A DNA stretch of 64,000 nucleotides from Dyadobacter chenhuakuii. Its GTDB lineage: Bacteria > Bacteroidota > Bacteroidia > Cytophagales > Spirosomataceae. This document shows positions 1-9,150 of the stretch, piece by piece. A program made the translations under genes and the position numbers. The stretch's first letter is position 1; each line of letters opens with the position of its first letter. Location of the stretch: the NCBI RefSeq assembly GCF_023821985.2, contig NZ_CP098805.1:3472001-3536000 (forward strand). The letters are read 5' to 3'. The notes under the pieces are model-generated. The model was given only the letters and a program-made list of their open reading frames with translations, ran no database searches and was not told where the DNA came from.

Positions 1-206
1 GCGGTGCGCAGGGAACGTCGGTTGACATTGAAATCACCACGCGTGAAATTGTAAAACTGCGTCACGAGTTGTACGAAATCCTGGCAAATCACACAGGTCA
101 GACACCTGAGCAAATCGCTATCGATTCCGATCGCGATAAGTGGCTAAAAGCTTTGGAAGCAAAGGATTACGGCCTGATTGACGAAGTTTTGACAAGAGAC
201 AAATAA
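1..206 (+). CDS. clpP: ClpP protease, C-terminal part
   Basis: This is the last 67 codons of the ATP-dependent Clp protease proteolytic subunit; the start lies left of the window. The visible part matches the end of ClpP: the segment SVDIEITTREIVKLRHELYE, then HTGQTPEQIAIDSDRD, where the Asp in IAID aligns with the catalytic-triad Asp (mature E. coli Asp171), and the tail KDYGLIDEVLTRDK. ClpP forms a 14-subunit cytoplasmic chamber that degrades substrates delivered by ClpX, which is encoded next. A strong terminator separates the two genes, so clpX probably also has its own promoter. The nucleophile Ser and the His of the triad lie outside the window. Confidence 0.95.
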   Translation, partial: GAQGTSVDIEITTREIVKLRHELYEILANHTGQTPEQIAIDSDRDKWLKALEAKDYGLIDEVLTRDK

Positions 207-227
207 GGTTTGAATGCTTTTTCTTTA

Positions 228-258
228 ACCGCCCGGATAGGTCCCCTGTCCGGGCGGT
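228..258 (+). terminator. terminator after clpP
   Basis: A perfect 10-bp inverted repeat (ACCGCCCGGA / TCCGGGCGGT) with an 11-nt loop starts 22 bp after the clpP stop and is followed by a T-rich stretch. It reads as an intrinsic terminator between clpP and clpX. Confidence 0.8.
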
Positions 259-461
259 TCTTATTATAAGGGCCGGGGCCGATTTGGTAACCCCGACAAA
301 AAACCGGAAATTTGTAATATTGTCTCTACACAGGTCAACATCGGTAAGATTTTTTGAAACATTAATTTCAGTCTTCTTGTTAATGTGGCTCCTGGTTTGT
401 AATCACACAGCAAGTTCAAGTTGGCGACAAACCTGCAATTATTTAAAATACAGCGAAATCA

Positions 462-1706
462 ATGGCACAAGTTAGTTGTTCGTTCTGCGGACGTAAGAAA
501 AACGAAGTAGATTTATTACTTTCCGGAATCGATGCACATATATGTAATCACTGCATCGCGCAGGGACATCAGGTAATAACAGAGGAGTTGGGATCCAAAG
601 AAGATAAAAAGGAAAAAAAGACCAAGTTACCCAAGCTGAAACCCATTCCCCCGCAAGAAATTAAGCATTTCCTCGAACAATATGTGATTGGCCAGGACGA
701 AGCAAAACGCTCATTGGCAGTTGCCGTTTACAATCATTACAAGCGCCTCAACCAGCCGACTTCAGAAGATGATGTTGTGATCGAAAAGTCGAACATTATA
801 ATGGTAGGCGAAACGGGAACCGGGAAAACCTATCTGGCCAAATCCATAGCACGCATTCTCCAAGTTCCTTTCTGCGTGGCGGATGCAACCGTTGTTACAG
901 AAGCGGGTTATGTTGGTGAAGATGTTGAAACAATTTTGACCAGACTGCTGCAAGCGGCTGATTACAATGTGGAAGCTGCCGAGCGTGGGATTGTTTATAT
1001 TGATGAAATTGATAAAATCGCGCGCAAATCGGATAATCCTTCTATTACACGGGATGTCAGCGGCGAAGGCGTTCAGCAGGCCCTTTTGAAATTACTGGAA
1101 GGCTCATCTGTGAATGTTCCACCACAAGGCGGACGCAAGCACCCCGACCAGAAAATGATCACTTTGAACACGGAAAACATCCTGTTCATTTGCGGCGGCG
1201 CATTCGACGGCATTGAAAGGCACATTGGAAAACGCATTAACACGCGCCCGATCGGCTTTTCGGGAGATAACCGCATTATCGAAATCTTTGATAAAGGAAA
1301 TCTGATGCGTTATGTGACTGCTATGGACCTTAAATCATTCGGTCTGATTCCTGAATTGATCGGCCGTCTGCCGGTGTTGACGCATTTGAATCCATTGGAC
1401 CGCGAAACATTGCGCAGGATTTTAACAGAGCCTAAAAATGCATTGGTAAAACAATATGCAAAATTGTTCTCCATGGAGGGCATCACACTTCATGTTGAAG
1501 ACGAAGTGCTGGATTTTATCGTTGACCAGGCCATGACTTACAAACTGGGAGCACGTGGTCTCCGCGCGATATGCGAGTCGATCATGACGGACGCGATGTT
1601 TGATCTGCCTTCCCAAAAAGATGTGAAAGAATTCACGCTCTCGCTGGATTACGCAAAAGACAAGTTCGAGAAATCTTCCATGTCATTACTTCGCTCAGTG
1701 GCTTAA
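462..1706 (+). CDS. clpX: ClpX, ATPase subunit of ClpXP
   Basis: A 414-residue AAA+ unfoldase that recognises tagged proteins, unfolds them and feeds them into ClpP. The N-terminal zinc-binding domain has Cys6, Cys9, Cys28 and Cys31. The ATPase core has Walker A GETGTGKT at residues 116-123, Walker B VYIDEIDK at about 185-192, and the sensor-2 motif GARGLR near the C-terminus. The pore loop GYVGEDVE is present, as is the IGF-type ClpP-docking loop (RPIGFSGD). The length is normal for the family. The ATG at 462 gives the expected [10 protein letters not shown] start, and clpP lies directly upstream. Function is certain from the motifs. Confidence 0.98.
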   Translation: MAQVSCSFCGRKKNEVDLLLSGIDAHICNHCIAQGHQVITEELGSKEDKKEKKTKLPKLKPIPPQEIKHFLEQYVIGQDEAKRSLAVAVYNHYKRLNQPTSEDDVVIEKSNIIMVGETGTGKTYLAKSIARILQVPFCVADATVVTEAGYVGEDVETILTRLLQAADYNVEAAERGIVYIDEIDKIARKSDNPSITRDVSGEGVQQALLKLLEGSSVNVPPQGGRKHPDQKMITLNTENILFICGGAFDGIERHIGKRINTRPIGFSGDNRIIEIFDKGNLMRYVTAMDLKSFGLIPELIGRLPVLTHLNPLDRETLRRILTEPKNALVKQYAKLFSMEGITLHVEDEVLDFIVDQAMTYKLGARGLRAICESIMTDAMFDLPSQKDVKEFTLSLDYAKDKFEKSSMSLLRSVA

Positions 1707-1726
1707 ACAAGCAATTGGCAATATTG

Positions 1727-1765
1727 AAAACGCTCTGCTTTCCTCATCGGAATTCAGAGCGTTTT
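1727..1765 (+). terminator. terminator after clpX
   Basis: An 11-bp perfect inverted repeat (AAAACGCTCTG / CAGAGCGTTTT) ends in a T-rich run, 20 bp after the clpX stop. It is an A/U-flanked intrinsic terminator. Confidence 0.8.
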
Positions 1766-1812
1766 ACTTTTTATGGCAATAGTCCTATTTTGCATTAAAA
1801 TTAAATTCTGAA

Positions 1813-2589
1813 ATGGAAAATTGGTTAGCAAATAAGTCTATTGTAATTATTGGAGGAACAACAGGGCTGGGCTTTTCTGCTGCTAAGGCTTTTGTGAGAA
1901 ATGGTGCTAATGTGGTGGTCGTAGGCCGCAATCCGGAGAACTGTCTCGTGGCCGAGCTGCACCTGGGCAACACGGCCCGCGCCAAGCAAGGCGACGCGAC
2001 ACATCCGCAAACCGCATTGGACGCCATTCAGCTTTGTATCCGGGAATTCGGCAGTTTTGATGGCTTATACCACGTTGCCGGCGGAAGCGGCGAAAAATTC
2101 GGCGACGGCCCTTTGCACGAACTCTCGCTCGAAGGCTGGAATAAGACACTGGACCTTAATTTAACTTCGCTCATGCTCTCAAACCAGGCTGCGATCCGCA
2201 CATTTATGGGCATGAACAAAGGTGGCAGCATTCTTAATATGAGCTCCGTGCTGGCACATGCTCCGGCTTCACAGCATTTTGCCAATCATGCTTACGCCAC
2301 TGCGAAATCTGCCGTGATTGGTTTTTCAAAATCTATCGCAGCCTCCTATGCCTCCAAAAATATCCGCGTGAATGTATTAACGCCCGGCATCATTGAGGGC
2401 GTTGAGAACAGCTCGGAGGCCTCAGACCGATACATCAGAAGCAAACAACCCCTCGATGGCGGCCGCTATGGCCTGGCAGGCGACCTGGATGGTGCTTCGG
2501 TTTACTTTATGTCTGATTATGCGCGCTTTACGACCGGGCAAATCTTCACCGTGGATGGTGGCTGGAAAATTACGGATGGCCAATTCTAA
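1813..2589 (+). CDS. SDR-family oxidoreductase
   Basis: A 258-residue classical short-chain dehydrogenase/reductase, a cytoplasmic NAD(P)-dependent alcohol/ketone oxidoreductase. The cofactor motif is GGTTGLG near residue 15 (TGxxxGxG type with Gly in place of the first Thr context). The catalytic residues are Ser in NMSSVLAHA, and Tyr and Lys in HAYATAKSA (YxxxK). The C-terminal FTVDGGW signature is also present. The substrate cannot be read from the sequence. It lies alone between two terminated or differently spaced neighbours, 134 bp before pfkB, so operon membership is uncertain. Confidence 0.85.
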   Translation: MENWLANKSIVIIGGTTGLGFSAAKAFVRNGANVVVVGRNPENCLVAELHLGNTARAKQGDATHPQTALDAIQLCIREFGSFDGLYHVAGGSGEKFGDGPLHELSLEGWNKTLDLNLTSLMLSNQAAIRTFMGMNKGGSILNMSSVLAHAPASQHFANHAYATAKSAVIGFSKSIAASYASKNIRVNVLTPGIIEGVENSSEASDRYIRSKQPLDGGRYGLAGDLDGASVYFMSDYARFTTGQIFTVDGGWKITDGQF

Positions 2590-2723
2590 GCGTTATCACG
2601 TCATACTTGTGTGAAGAAATTATGCAGGCTGTACCACAGATCGCTTTTTTGCTTTTATTCGCGTAAATTCGTTTAATAAGTTCTTTCGGACTTGTTGGTT
2701 TTTAACTTACGCAATAGAAATAT

Positions 2724-3683
2724 ATGGCAACCGGCCCCATTGTAACGCTTACAATTAATCCAGCCCTTGATAAAAGCTCAAATGTCTCACGCATTGTGCC
2801 TGACAATAAACTGCGCTGCGACGCCCCAAACTTTGAAGCGGGCGGCGGCGGTATCAATGTGGCCAAAGCGGTGCATAGGTTAGGCGGAAACCCCATCGCC
2901 ATCTTTACGATAGGCGGGCCAACAGGCCAGCGCTTGCACAAACTGGTGAAAGCGGAAGGCGTGGAAACAATGGTGATCGAAACGAAGCAATGGACCAGGG
3001 AAAACTTCCACGTGCTGGAAACGAGCACGGGATTTCAATATCGTTTCGGGATGCCGGGAACGGAAATGATGCCTACCGAAGTGCGGTCTATTTTGGAAAC
3101 ATTGGAAGAACTGGATCCAAAACCATCCTACATTATCGCCAGCGGAAGCCTACCTCCCGGCGTTCCGGCGGACTTTTACGGACAAATTGCCAAGATCGCC
3201 AATCAGCAGGGCGCCAAATTTATCGCTGATACATCTGGCGATGCCCTTCGTTATGCGACAGAAGCAGGCATTTATTTATTAAAACCAAACATTGACGAGC
3301 TAAGTGAGCTGGTAGGCGTTGAAAAACTGGAACTTGACGAGGTGGACGACGCTGCCAGGGCATTGATCATCCGCGGTCAATGTGAAATTGTTGTCGTTTC
3401 AATGGGCGCAATGGGCGCAATGCTCGTTACGGAAGATCAGGTGGAACATATCCCGGCTCCTCCCGTGGAACCCAAAAGTACAGTCGGGGCGGGCGATAGC
3501 ATGCTTGCGGGTATTATATGGACATTATCACAGGGGAAATCCGTGCGGGAAGCTGTGAGAATGGGCGTTGCCTGCGGAACCGCGGCCACGATGAACTCCG
3601 GAAGCGAACTGTTTAAGATGCAGGATGTAAACCGCCTCATGGATTGGCTGAACCGTTACGGCAAACGTTATTCTGCGAGTTGA
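2724..3683 (+). CDS. pfkB: PfkB-type 6-phosphofructokinase (or 1-phosphofructokinase/tagatose-6-P kinase)
   Basis: A 319-residue ribokinase-superfamily sugar kinase. It follows E. coli Pfk-2 (PfkB) closely through the family motifs: LTINPALD at the N-terminus, the substrate loop EAGGGGINVAKA near residues 43-54, WTRENFHV, ASGSLPPGV, the KPNIDELSELV segment, and the ATP/anion-hole motif STVGAGDSM, whose Asp is the catalytic base. The expected reaction is ATP-dependent phosphorylation of fructose 6-phosphate in glycolysis. 1-phosphofructokinases and tagatose-6-phosphate kinases share these motifs, so the exact substrate is inferred. The start at 2724 gives a normal-length protein. Confidence 0.82.
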   Translation: MATGPIVTLTINPALDKSSNVSRIVPDNKLRCDAPNFEAGGGGINVAKAVHRLGGNPIAIFTIGGPTGQRLHKLVKAEGVETMVIETKQWTRENFHVLETSTGFQYRFGMPGTEMMPTEVRSILETLEELDPKPSYIIASGSLPPGVPADFYGQIAKIANQQGAKFIADTSGDALRYATEAGIYLLKPNIDELSELVGVEKLELDEVDDAARALIIRGQCEIVVVSMGAMGAMLVTEDQVEHIPAPPVEPKSTVGAGDSMLAGIIWTLSQGKSVREAVRMGVACGTAATMNSGSELFKMQDVNRLMDWLNRYGKRYSAS

Positions 3684-3750
3684 TTTTATGTAAAAAAGGT
3701 GAAATAGTAAGATTTCCTTGCATTCGCCTTTTGCATAGAAAACAATCGTT

Positions 3751-4812
3751 ATGCCTGAACAACATACCCGCCGTGATTTTGCCAAATTAACAGCATTAAC
3801 TGCCGCTGCCATTACATTCAAACCGTTCTATATTCTTCATGCCAAGCCAAAAGTGGATGGGGAAGTGATCGGCCACGGATCCTATAAATACAAAGTGCAC
3901 CAAAGCTGGGGCAATCTGGATGCTGCCAAGTTTCCGGTTAACAATTGCCACGAAATGGTGCAGGACAGCAAAGGCAGGCTGATTATGGTTGGGGATGAGG
4001 TCAAAAACAACATTCTTATTTACGACAGATCGGGCAAATTGCTGGAAACCTGGGGACACGAATTTCCAGGCGGACATGGCCTCACGTTATGGAATGCAAA
4101 CGGCGAAGAGTTCCTGTTTATCAGCGATCCCAACCTGGGTAAGGTCTTCAAAACAGATTTAAAAGGAAAAATACTGCTGACCATTGAACACCCCTCAAAA
4201 GTTGGCGCCTATAAAGAAGCCGATCCATTCAAACCCACAGAAACAGCCATCGGGCCCGACGGAACGATTTATGTTGCAGACGGTTACGGCTCGCAGTGGA
4301 TTTTAAGATACAATCAGAAAGGTGAATTCATTGATAAATTTGGTGGATCGGGAGACGGCGACGCGCAGTTTTCAACAGCCCACGGCATAGCGATCGATTA
4401 CCGTGACAAAGCGAACCCAACATTGCTCATCACCTCCCGCGCGCACAATGCTTTCAAAAGATTTACATTAGACGGAAAATACCTGAGCACATTGTTCCTG
4501 CCCGGCGCATTCGTTTGTCGTCCCGTATTTCACGGTGACACCCTTTTTGCCGGCGTCTGCTGGTCAAGGCTGCGTTATTTAAACCAGACACCAAACTCAG
4601 GTTTTGTGACTATTATTGATAAAAACAACAAGGTTATTTCCAATCCCGGCGGAACAGCACCAGTTTATCAAAAGGGCGAATTACAATTAATGTTGCAGGA
4701 AAAACCCATCTTCATGCATTGCCACGACGTGTGCGTAGACCAGGATGAGAATATTTATGTTTGCCAGTGGAACGCCAAGAAAACGTATCCGGTGAAACTG
4801 GAAAGAGTTTAG
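3751..4812 (+). CDS. Tat-exported NHL-type beta-propeller protein
   Basis: A 353-residue protein. It starts with a twin-arginine signal (TRRDFAKLTALTAAAITF at about residues 6-23), so it should be exported folded by the Tat system. The rest shows NHL/six-bladed propeller features: repeats such as IGPDGTIYVADGYGSQWILRYNQ and GNAKGEFIDKFG-like blades (for example DKFGGSGDGDAQF followed by HGIAIDYRD), and a late blade with VCVDQDENIYVCQW. Propellers of this kind include peptidylglycine-lyase-like and sugar- or polymer-binding proteins; the specific role cannot be determined. It follows pfkB by 67 bp on the same strand. Confidence 0.75.
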   Translation: MPEQHTRRDFAKLTALTAAAITFKPFYILHAKPKVDGEVIGHGSYKYKVHQSWGNLDAAKFPVNNCHEMVQDSKGRLIMVGDEVKNNILIYDRSGKLLETWGHEFPGGHGLTLWNANGEEFLFISDPNLGKVFKTDLKGKILLTIEHPSKVGAYKEADPFKPTETAIGPDGTIYVADGYGSQWILRYNQKGEFIDKFGGSGDGDAQFSTAHGIAIDYRDKANPTLLITSRAHNAFKRFTLDGKYLSTLFLPGAFVCRPVFHGDTLFAGVCWSRLRYLNQTPNSGFVTIIDKNNKVISNPGGTAPVYQKGELQLMLQEKPIFMHCHDVCVDQDENIYVCQWNAKKTYPVKLERV

Positions 4813-4825
4813 AATAAGCATTCGG

Positions 4826-4852
4826 GCTGATTCGCTTCCTCAGCGAATCAGC
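4826..4852. terminator. hairpin between convergent genes
   Basis: A perfect 10-bp stem (GCTGATTCGC / GCGAATCAGC) with a 7-nt loop sits 14 bp after the stop at 4812 and overlaps the last codons and stop of the convergent minus-strand gene. It probably ends transcripts in both directions. It has no long T-run, so termination strength is uncertain. Confidence 0.55.
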
Positions 4853-5625
4853 TTGATTGTAATCCCATTGATCACCATTGTGCCTACGGTTAAAATTCCA
4901 TAGGCCGCGCCAACGGACATTTGCGGCACCAGCATTGCCACACCCACGAGGAATGCTACAAACCCATAACCTGCCAAAAGCAATCCGTAAAGAATCCGCA
5001 CGGCAGCGTCAGATCCTTGCTGCGAATGTGTAAAAACGGCCAATGTGGAGGTCATGATCGGGAAAGGAGTCAAGATCCCGCTCCAGGTGGGCCCAAGATA
5101 ATCCGCGGCCTGAGTTAGTACCACCACAAAAAACGTCGCAACGAGCATACGCAGCGGAATGTCGTAAACCGGCTGCTTCCTCACCTCCCCTTTTCCTTTT
5201 GGTTTTGGAAAAAAATACAAAACTGCCGTTAGCACAACGAGATTCAAAATCACGGCTGATACCAATGATATGGTGCTTCCCAATGATAAGATCGCCACGA
5301 TGAAGAAAACCACGTAACTGATCATAACGGTAGGCAACCATGAAAGCCGGGACGAGAGGACGGAGTAAACCAATGCGAACAATATGGTCCCAACCGAGCC
5401 CAGCAATGCCGAAGTGATCGTGGAAGCAGCGAATAACGGGCCGTGTTCCAACGCGATAAAAAAGGAAATTGGCCCGGCAACCCATGGAAATCCGCCGATC
5501 CAGCCGCCTAAGCCTTCACCCCATTTTCTGACGGCAAGTGTAACGCCCGCAATCAGGGGAGGCATAAGCAATATTTTGGCAAGAAGGAGATCAGACAAAG
5601 CAACAGGGCATAAAATGTGACGCAA
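4840..5625 (-). CDS. multi-pass membrane protein of unknown function
   Basis: An integral membrane protein of up to 261 residues with about seven or eight hydrophobic helices. The N-terminal region (LAKILLMPPLIAGVTLAVRK, then GGWIGGFPWVAGPISFFIALEHGP) looks like a conserved bacterial family of unknown function. The C-terminal half has a second set of helices after a short basic loop (PKPKGKGEVRK), suggesting a two-half arrangement. The start is not clear: the longest frame begins with TTG at 5625, another TTG lies at 5598, and the first ATG (5565) would cut into the first helix. No function is recognised. Confidence 0.6.
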   Translation of the reverse strand: MRHILCPVALSDLLLAKILLMPPLIAGVTLAVRKWGEGLGGWIGGFPWVAGPISFFIALEHGPLFAASTITSALLGSVGTILFALVYSVLSSRLSWLPTVMISYVVFFIVAILSLGSTISLVSAVILNLVVLTAVLYFFPKPKGKGEVRKQPVYDIPLRMLVATFFVVVLTQAADYLGPTWSGILTPFPIMTSTLAVFTHSQQGSDAAVRILYGLLLAGYGFVAFLVGVAMLVPQMSVGAAYGILTVGTMVINGITIKLIR

Positions 5626-5681
5626 ATTTACGTTTCAGCTATTAAATCGCCGTTAAAATCAGAAAATTGTTAAAGCTTTTA

Positions 5682-5713
5682 TTTGCAACGCAGTTGCAAA
5701 ACGCATATTTTTG
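5682..5713 (+). promoter_or_regulatory. probable Zur operator and promoter of the TonB receptor gene
   Basis: A 19-bp perfect palindrome (TTTGCAAC-GCA-GTTGCAAA, 5682-5700) overlaps a Bacteroidota-type promoter: TTG at 5683-5685, exactly 20 nt, then TATTTTTG at 5706-5713 (consensus TAnnTTTG). Another half-site, TTGCAAC, lies at 5711-5717. A second inverted repeat, GTAACA-N6-TGTTAC, is in the leader at 5721-5738. The same palindrome core and promoter geometry occur before the merC-like gene at 9.3 kb, and a Fur/Zur-type repressor gene lies between the two. Repression by that protein is inferred. Confidence 0.75.
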
Positions 5714-5772
5714 CAACATTGTAACAGTTTAATGTTACGCAAACTTCTCTTTTAAGGCATAAAGTGCTGACA

Positions 5773-8094
5773 ATGAAACGGATTGCCATTAGTCTCCTTC
5801 TCTTTTTTACCTCCTTCATTGCACATGCCCAAACCACGGATTGCGCTTGTTTTGTAAAGGGAGTGGTGAAGGATCAGCACACCGGGCAGCCGATCGTTGG
5901 TGCGACGGTTTTGGTGGTTGGACAAAACAGCGGTGTTTTTACAGATGAAAACGGGCGTTACGAGCTGCGGAATCTCTGCCCTGGCGCTTATACATTGGAA
6001 TGCAGGATCATTGGTTACAATCCTTTCCGTGAAAAGCTGGATTTAACTGCTGGTCATGAAGAAAACTTCAATTTGCTGGAACAGGAAGTGCATTTAAAGG
6101 ATGTTGAGATCACGGCACACAGGACCGATGCGCCAAGCTCGCAACCGTTATCGACCATTACAGGAGCCGATCTTGACAAAACGCGCGGGCAAAATCTGGC
6201 AGAAAGTTTGAAAGGAATGACCGGCGTTACATCCCTGCAAACGGGCTCTTCGATATCAAAACCTGTCATTCACGGCCTCCATAGCAACAGGATCCTGATC
6301 ATGAACAATGGTGTGCGGCAGGAAGGCCAGCAATGGGGTTCCGAGCACGCACCCGAAATTGACCCTTTCATAGCGACCCGCTTATCGGTTGTAAAAGGCG
6401 CTGCGGGCGTGCGTTACGGCTCGGATGCGATCGGCGGCGTAATTCTCGTGGAACCGGAAGAGCTTCCTTTCGATAAAGCATTGAGCGGTGAAGTGAATGC
6501 AGTCGGTTTTACCAATGGCCGTCAAGGCGTTTTATCAGGAACATTGCAAGGCAGTATCAAGGGCTTCAAAGGCTTTGGATGGCGGGCGCAGGGAACTATT
6601 AAAAGAGGTGGGAACATCAGAACGCCCGATTATTTCCTGGATAATACGGGCATTAGCGAAAAAAACTTCTCATTGGCAGCAGGTTACCGCAACAAAGGCT
6701 TGGGAATTGATGTCTTTTACAGCCGTTTTGATACGAAAATCGGGATATTTTCCGGCTCCCACATTGGCAGCGTTACGGATTTACTGAATGTGATTGAAAA
6801 CGGCGAGCCGTTTGTAAAATCGGGTTTCAGTTACAACATTGGCCGGCCTAACCAGAATGTGAGCCACGAGCTCATGAAGGCGGAGACACATTATCATTTT
6901 CAAAATGGCAACCGATTTCAATGGACCATTGCGCGGCAATTGAACGATAGGAACGAATTTGATCTGCACCGTCCAAGAAATGACTCCATAGCAGCCCTGA
7001 ACCATCCCGAACTGACATTTAAACTGACCACATTAACCAATGATGTAGTCTGGGATCATAAGCCCATTGCCGGAAAACTTGCCGGGCAGCTTGGAATCAG
7101 CACATTATATCAGTTTAACCTGATGGATGGCAGGCCGCTGATCCCTAATTTCAATCAGTTCAACATTGGGTTTTTCTGGATGGAGCGATATGTGACCAAT
7201 GGCTGGGAACTGGAAGCGGGCGCGCGTTACGATTATCGCTCGCTGACGTCTTTCCGGATCGTGAACCGTGAAAAAGTATCGCAGGATTTCACATTTGCCA
7301 ATTTCTCGGGATTATTGGGAGCAACCCGAAATTTCTCTGAAAAATTCTCGGCAAGACTGAATTTTGGAACGGCATGGCGTGCGCCTAATGTGAGTGAACT
7401 GTTCAGCGACGGCGTGCATCATGGCGCAGCTGCTTTTGAGAAAGGCGATGCTACATTAAAGGCAGAAAAAGCGCTTAATAGCATTGCCAGCGTAAAATAT
7501 GCCAGCCCGAAGTTTACAGCTGAGATCGGCGGTTACTACAACATTATTTCTGATTTTATTTACCTGAAACCACAAGCCGAACCCATTTTGACAGTTCGCG
7601 GCGCCTTTCCATATTTTAAATATACCCAAACAGACGCCAGTTTTAAAGGCATAGACCTTTCGGCGACCTGGGAGTTTATGAAATACACCAGCGTTTCGAG
7701 CAAGTTGAGCTATCTGCGTGTTTATGACCGGCGGAACGACAATTATCTGGTATTAATTCCTGCCAACAGGATCGATAATCAGATCAAATATGAACTGCCG
7801 GAAGATGCGAAATGGCACAAAGCTTATTTTTCAGTTGGAAATTTATTTGTAGCACAGCAGAAGCGTGTGCCGCCGGCTAGTGACTTTCTGGCGCCGCCCA
7901 AGGCCTACTCGCTATGGAATGTACAAATGGGAACGACATTCAATATTTCCGAAAAACAGCAGCTCGAAGTCGGATTGTCTGTTCAAAATCTCTTCAATGT
8001 GGCTTACCGCGACTATCTGAACCGGTTCAGATATTACGCGGATGACATGGGCCGCAATGCATCGTTGCGCCTGAAATGGAAGTTTGGTGCGTGA
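5773..8094 (+). CDS. ZnuD-like TonB-dependent receptor (probable zinc uptake)
   Basis: An outer-membrane receptor of 773 residues from the ATG at 5773; a GTG nine bases upstream is less likely because MKRIAISLLLFFTSFIAHAQ makes a clean signal peptide. Order: signal peptide, carboxypeptidase-regulatory-like domain (about residues 25-110, VKGVVKDQHTGQPIVGATVL), plug domain with SKPVIHGLHSNRILIMNNGV and the segment GSEHAPEIDP before VVKGAAGVRYGSDAIGG, then a 22-strand-type barrel ending RNASLRLKWKFGA. The EHAPEIDP stretch of the plug resembles the zinc receptor ZnuD. The operator upstream, the adjacent Zur-type repressor and the lipoprotein behind it point to zinc (or a similar divalent metal); the substrate is an inference. 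Confidence 0.85.
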   Translation: MKRIAISLLLFFTSFIAHAQTTDCACFVKGVVKDQHTGQPIVGATVLVVGQNSGVFTDENGRYELRNLCPGAYTLECRIIGYNPFREKLDLTAGHEENFNLLEQEVHLKDVEITAHRTDAPSSQPLSTITGADLDKTRGQNLAESLKGMTGVTSLQTGSSISKPVIHGLHSNRILIMNNGVRQEGQQWGSEHAPEIDPFIATRLSVVKGAAGVRYGSDAIGGVILVEPEELPFDKALSGEVNAVGFTNGRQGVLSGTLQGSIKGFKGFGWRAQGTIKRGGNIRTPDYFLDNTGISEKNFSLAAGYRNKGLGIDVFYSRFDTKIGIFSGSHIGSVTDLLNVIENGEPFVKSGFSYNIGRPNQNVSHELMKAETHYHFQNGNRFQWTIARQLNDRNEFDLHRPRNDSIAALNHPELTFKLTTLTNDVVWDHKPIAGKLAGQLGISTLYQFNLMDGRPLIPNFNQFNIGFFWMERYVTNGWELEAGARYDYRSLTSFRIVNREKVSQDFTFANFSGLLGATRNFSEKFSARLNFGTAWRAPNVSELFSDGVHHGAAAFEKGDATLKAEKALNSIASVKYASPKFTAEIGGYYNIISDFIYLKPQAEPILTVRGAFPYFKYTQTDASFKGIDLSATWEFMKYTSVSSKLSYLRVYDRRNDNYLVLIPANRIDNQIKYELPEDAKWHKAYFSVGNLFVAQQKRVPPASDFLAPPKAYSLWNVQMGTTFNISEKQQLEVGLSVQNLFNVAYRDYLNRFRYYADDMGRNASLRLKWKFGA

Positions 8095-8131
8095 GATTGC
8101 TTTTTTACTCAATTACATAAATACTTTACCT

Positions 8132-8686
8132 ATGAAAATGAACCGTAAATTTTCCTGGATGTTGCTTTTGGCTGCGACCGTTTCCTTTACCCAATGCAAA
8201 GATGCCGGCGATGATGTTCAGATCGACGACGAAAACGAATTGATCACTTCTGTGACATTGAAATTTACAGAAGATGGAACGACCAATGTTCAATCATTTT
8301 CGTATAAAGATGCTGATGGGGACGGCGGGAATGCACCAACTCAATTCGACACCATCGCATTAAAACCTAACAAAACGTATACGGTGGCCATTGAGTTACT
8401 GGACGAAAGCAAAACGCCTGCGGATAACATTACGGAGGAAGTTGCTGAGGAGTCGGACGAGCATTTATTTGTGTACACGCCTTCACCATCCGCATTGCTT
8501 ACTTACACTTATGGTGATAAGGATGAGAATAATTTCCCAATCGGGCTAACCGGAAAAGCAGTGACTACTGCCGCAGGATTAGGGAAATTGAAGGTTCAGC
8601 TGCGTCATCAGCCTGACACTAAGAATGGAACGCCAGGACCTGGAAGCGACGATGTAAATCTTGATTTTAACCTGAAAGTGCAGTAA
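8132..8686 (+). CDS. lipoprotein of the metal-uptake locus
   Basis: A 184-residue lipoprotein. The ATG at 8132 starts a short signal, MNRKFSWMLLLAATVSF, followed by the lipobox Cys in FTQCKDAG; an upstream in-frame start overlapping the receptor gene would spoil the signal. The mature part is acidic (ENELITSVTLKFTEDG, KDADGDGGN) and predicted beta-rich. Similar lipoproteins often follow TonB receptors of this type in Bacteroidota and may bind the metal at the cell surface or in the periplasm, which is an inference. The gene is 37 bp behind the receptor and probably shares its transcript. It abuts the convergent repressor gene without any gap. Confidence 0.7.
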   Translation: MKMNRKFSWMLLLAATVSFTQCKDAGDDVQIDDENELITSVTLKFTEDGTTNVQSFSYKDADGDGGNAPTQFDTIALKPNKTYTVAIELLDESKTPADNITEEVAEESDEHLFVYTPSPSALLTYTYGDKDENNFPIGLTGKAVTTAAGLGKLKVQLRHQPDTKNGTPGPGSDDVNLDFNLKVQ

Positions 8687-9097
8687 TTAACCGCACTTCG
8701 GGCAAACTCCCTGGATCAACAGGTTGAAATTTTCAGGGTGATAACCCTTTGGCAGCTGAACGGCAGGAATGTGTATATTCTCAAGACAATTGGTTTCTCC
8801 ACATTCACTGCATTTAAAGTGGATATGGTCGTGGTGATGTTTTTCCTCCGAGCAATTGTGCGAGCATAATGCATAGCGCAATCCCTCATCGTCCAGCACC
8901 TTATGAATGATGCCTTTTTCAAGAAAGGTTTTCAATGTTCGGTAAATGGTCACCCGATCATAGTTTTCGCCAAGCGCTCCTTCCAGATCACCATGGGACA
9001 ACGCATTTTTCTTACTTATAAATGTCGAAAGCACATCTTCACGGCATGTTGTCGTCCGCAGATGATGCCCTTTCAATGTTTCTCTTAACTGATCCAT
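8687..9097 (-). CDS. Fur-family repressor, probable Zur
   Basis: A 136-residue ferric-uptake-regulator family protein. It has an N-terminal winged helix (DRVTIYRTLKTFLEKGIIHKV) and a C-terminal metal-binding domain with a His-rich strand (EEKHHHDHIHFKC), the structural zinc pairs CSEC near residue 95 and CPKC at the extreme C-terminus. ATG at 9097 is preferred to the TTG three codons upstream. In this context (ZnuD-like receptor, MerC-like protein, shared palindromic operators) zinc sensing is most likely, although Fur and PerR relatives share the fold. It is divergent from the merC-like gene and convergent with the lipoprotein gene. Confidence 0.82.
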   Translation of the reverse strand: MDQLRETLKGHHLRTTTCREDVLSTFISKKNALSHGDLEGALGENYDRVTIYRTLKTFLEKGIIHKVLDDEGLRYALCSHNCSEEKHHHDHIHFKCSECGETNCLENIHIPAVQLPKGYHPENFNLLIQGVCPKCG

Positions 9098-9150
9098 TGT
9101 TTCCAATAATTGATTTTCGGAATCCTGTTACGGTTTATGCCAGACCGGGA

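Noticed and set aside
284-475. Small ORF upstream of clpX
   Set aside because: It overlaps the clpX start, has no family features and runs through the presumed clpX leader.
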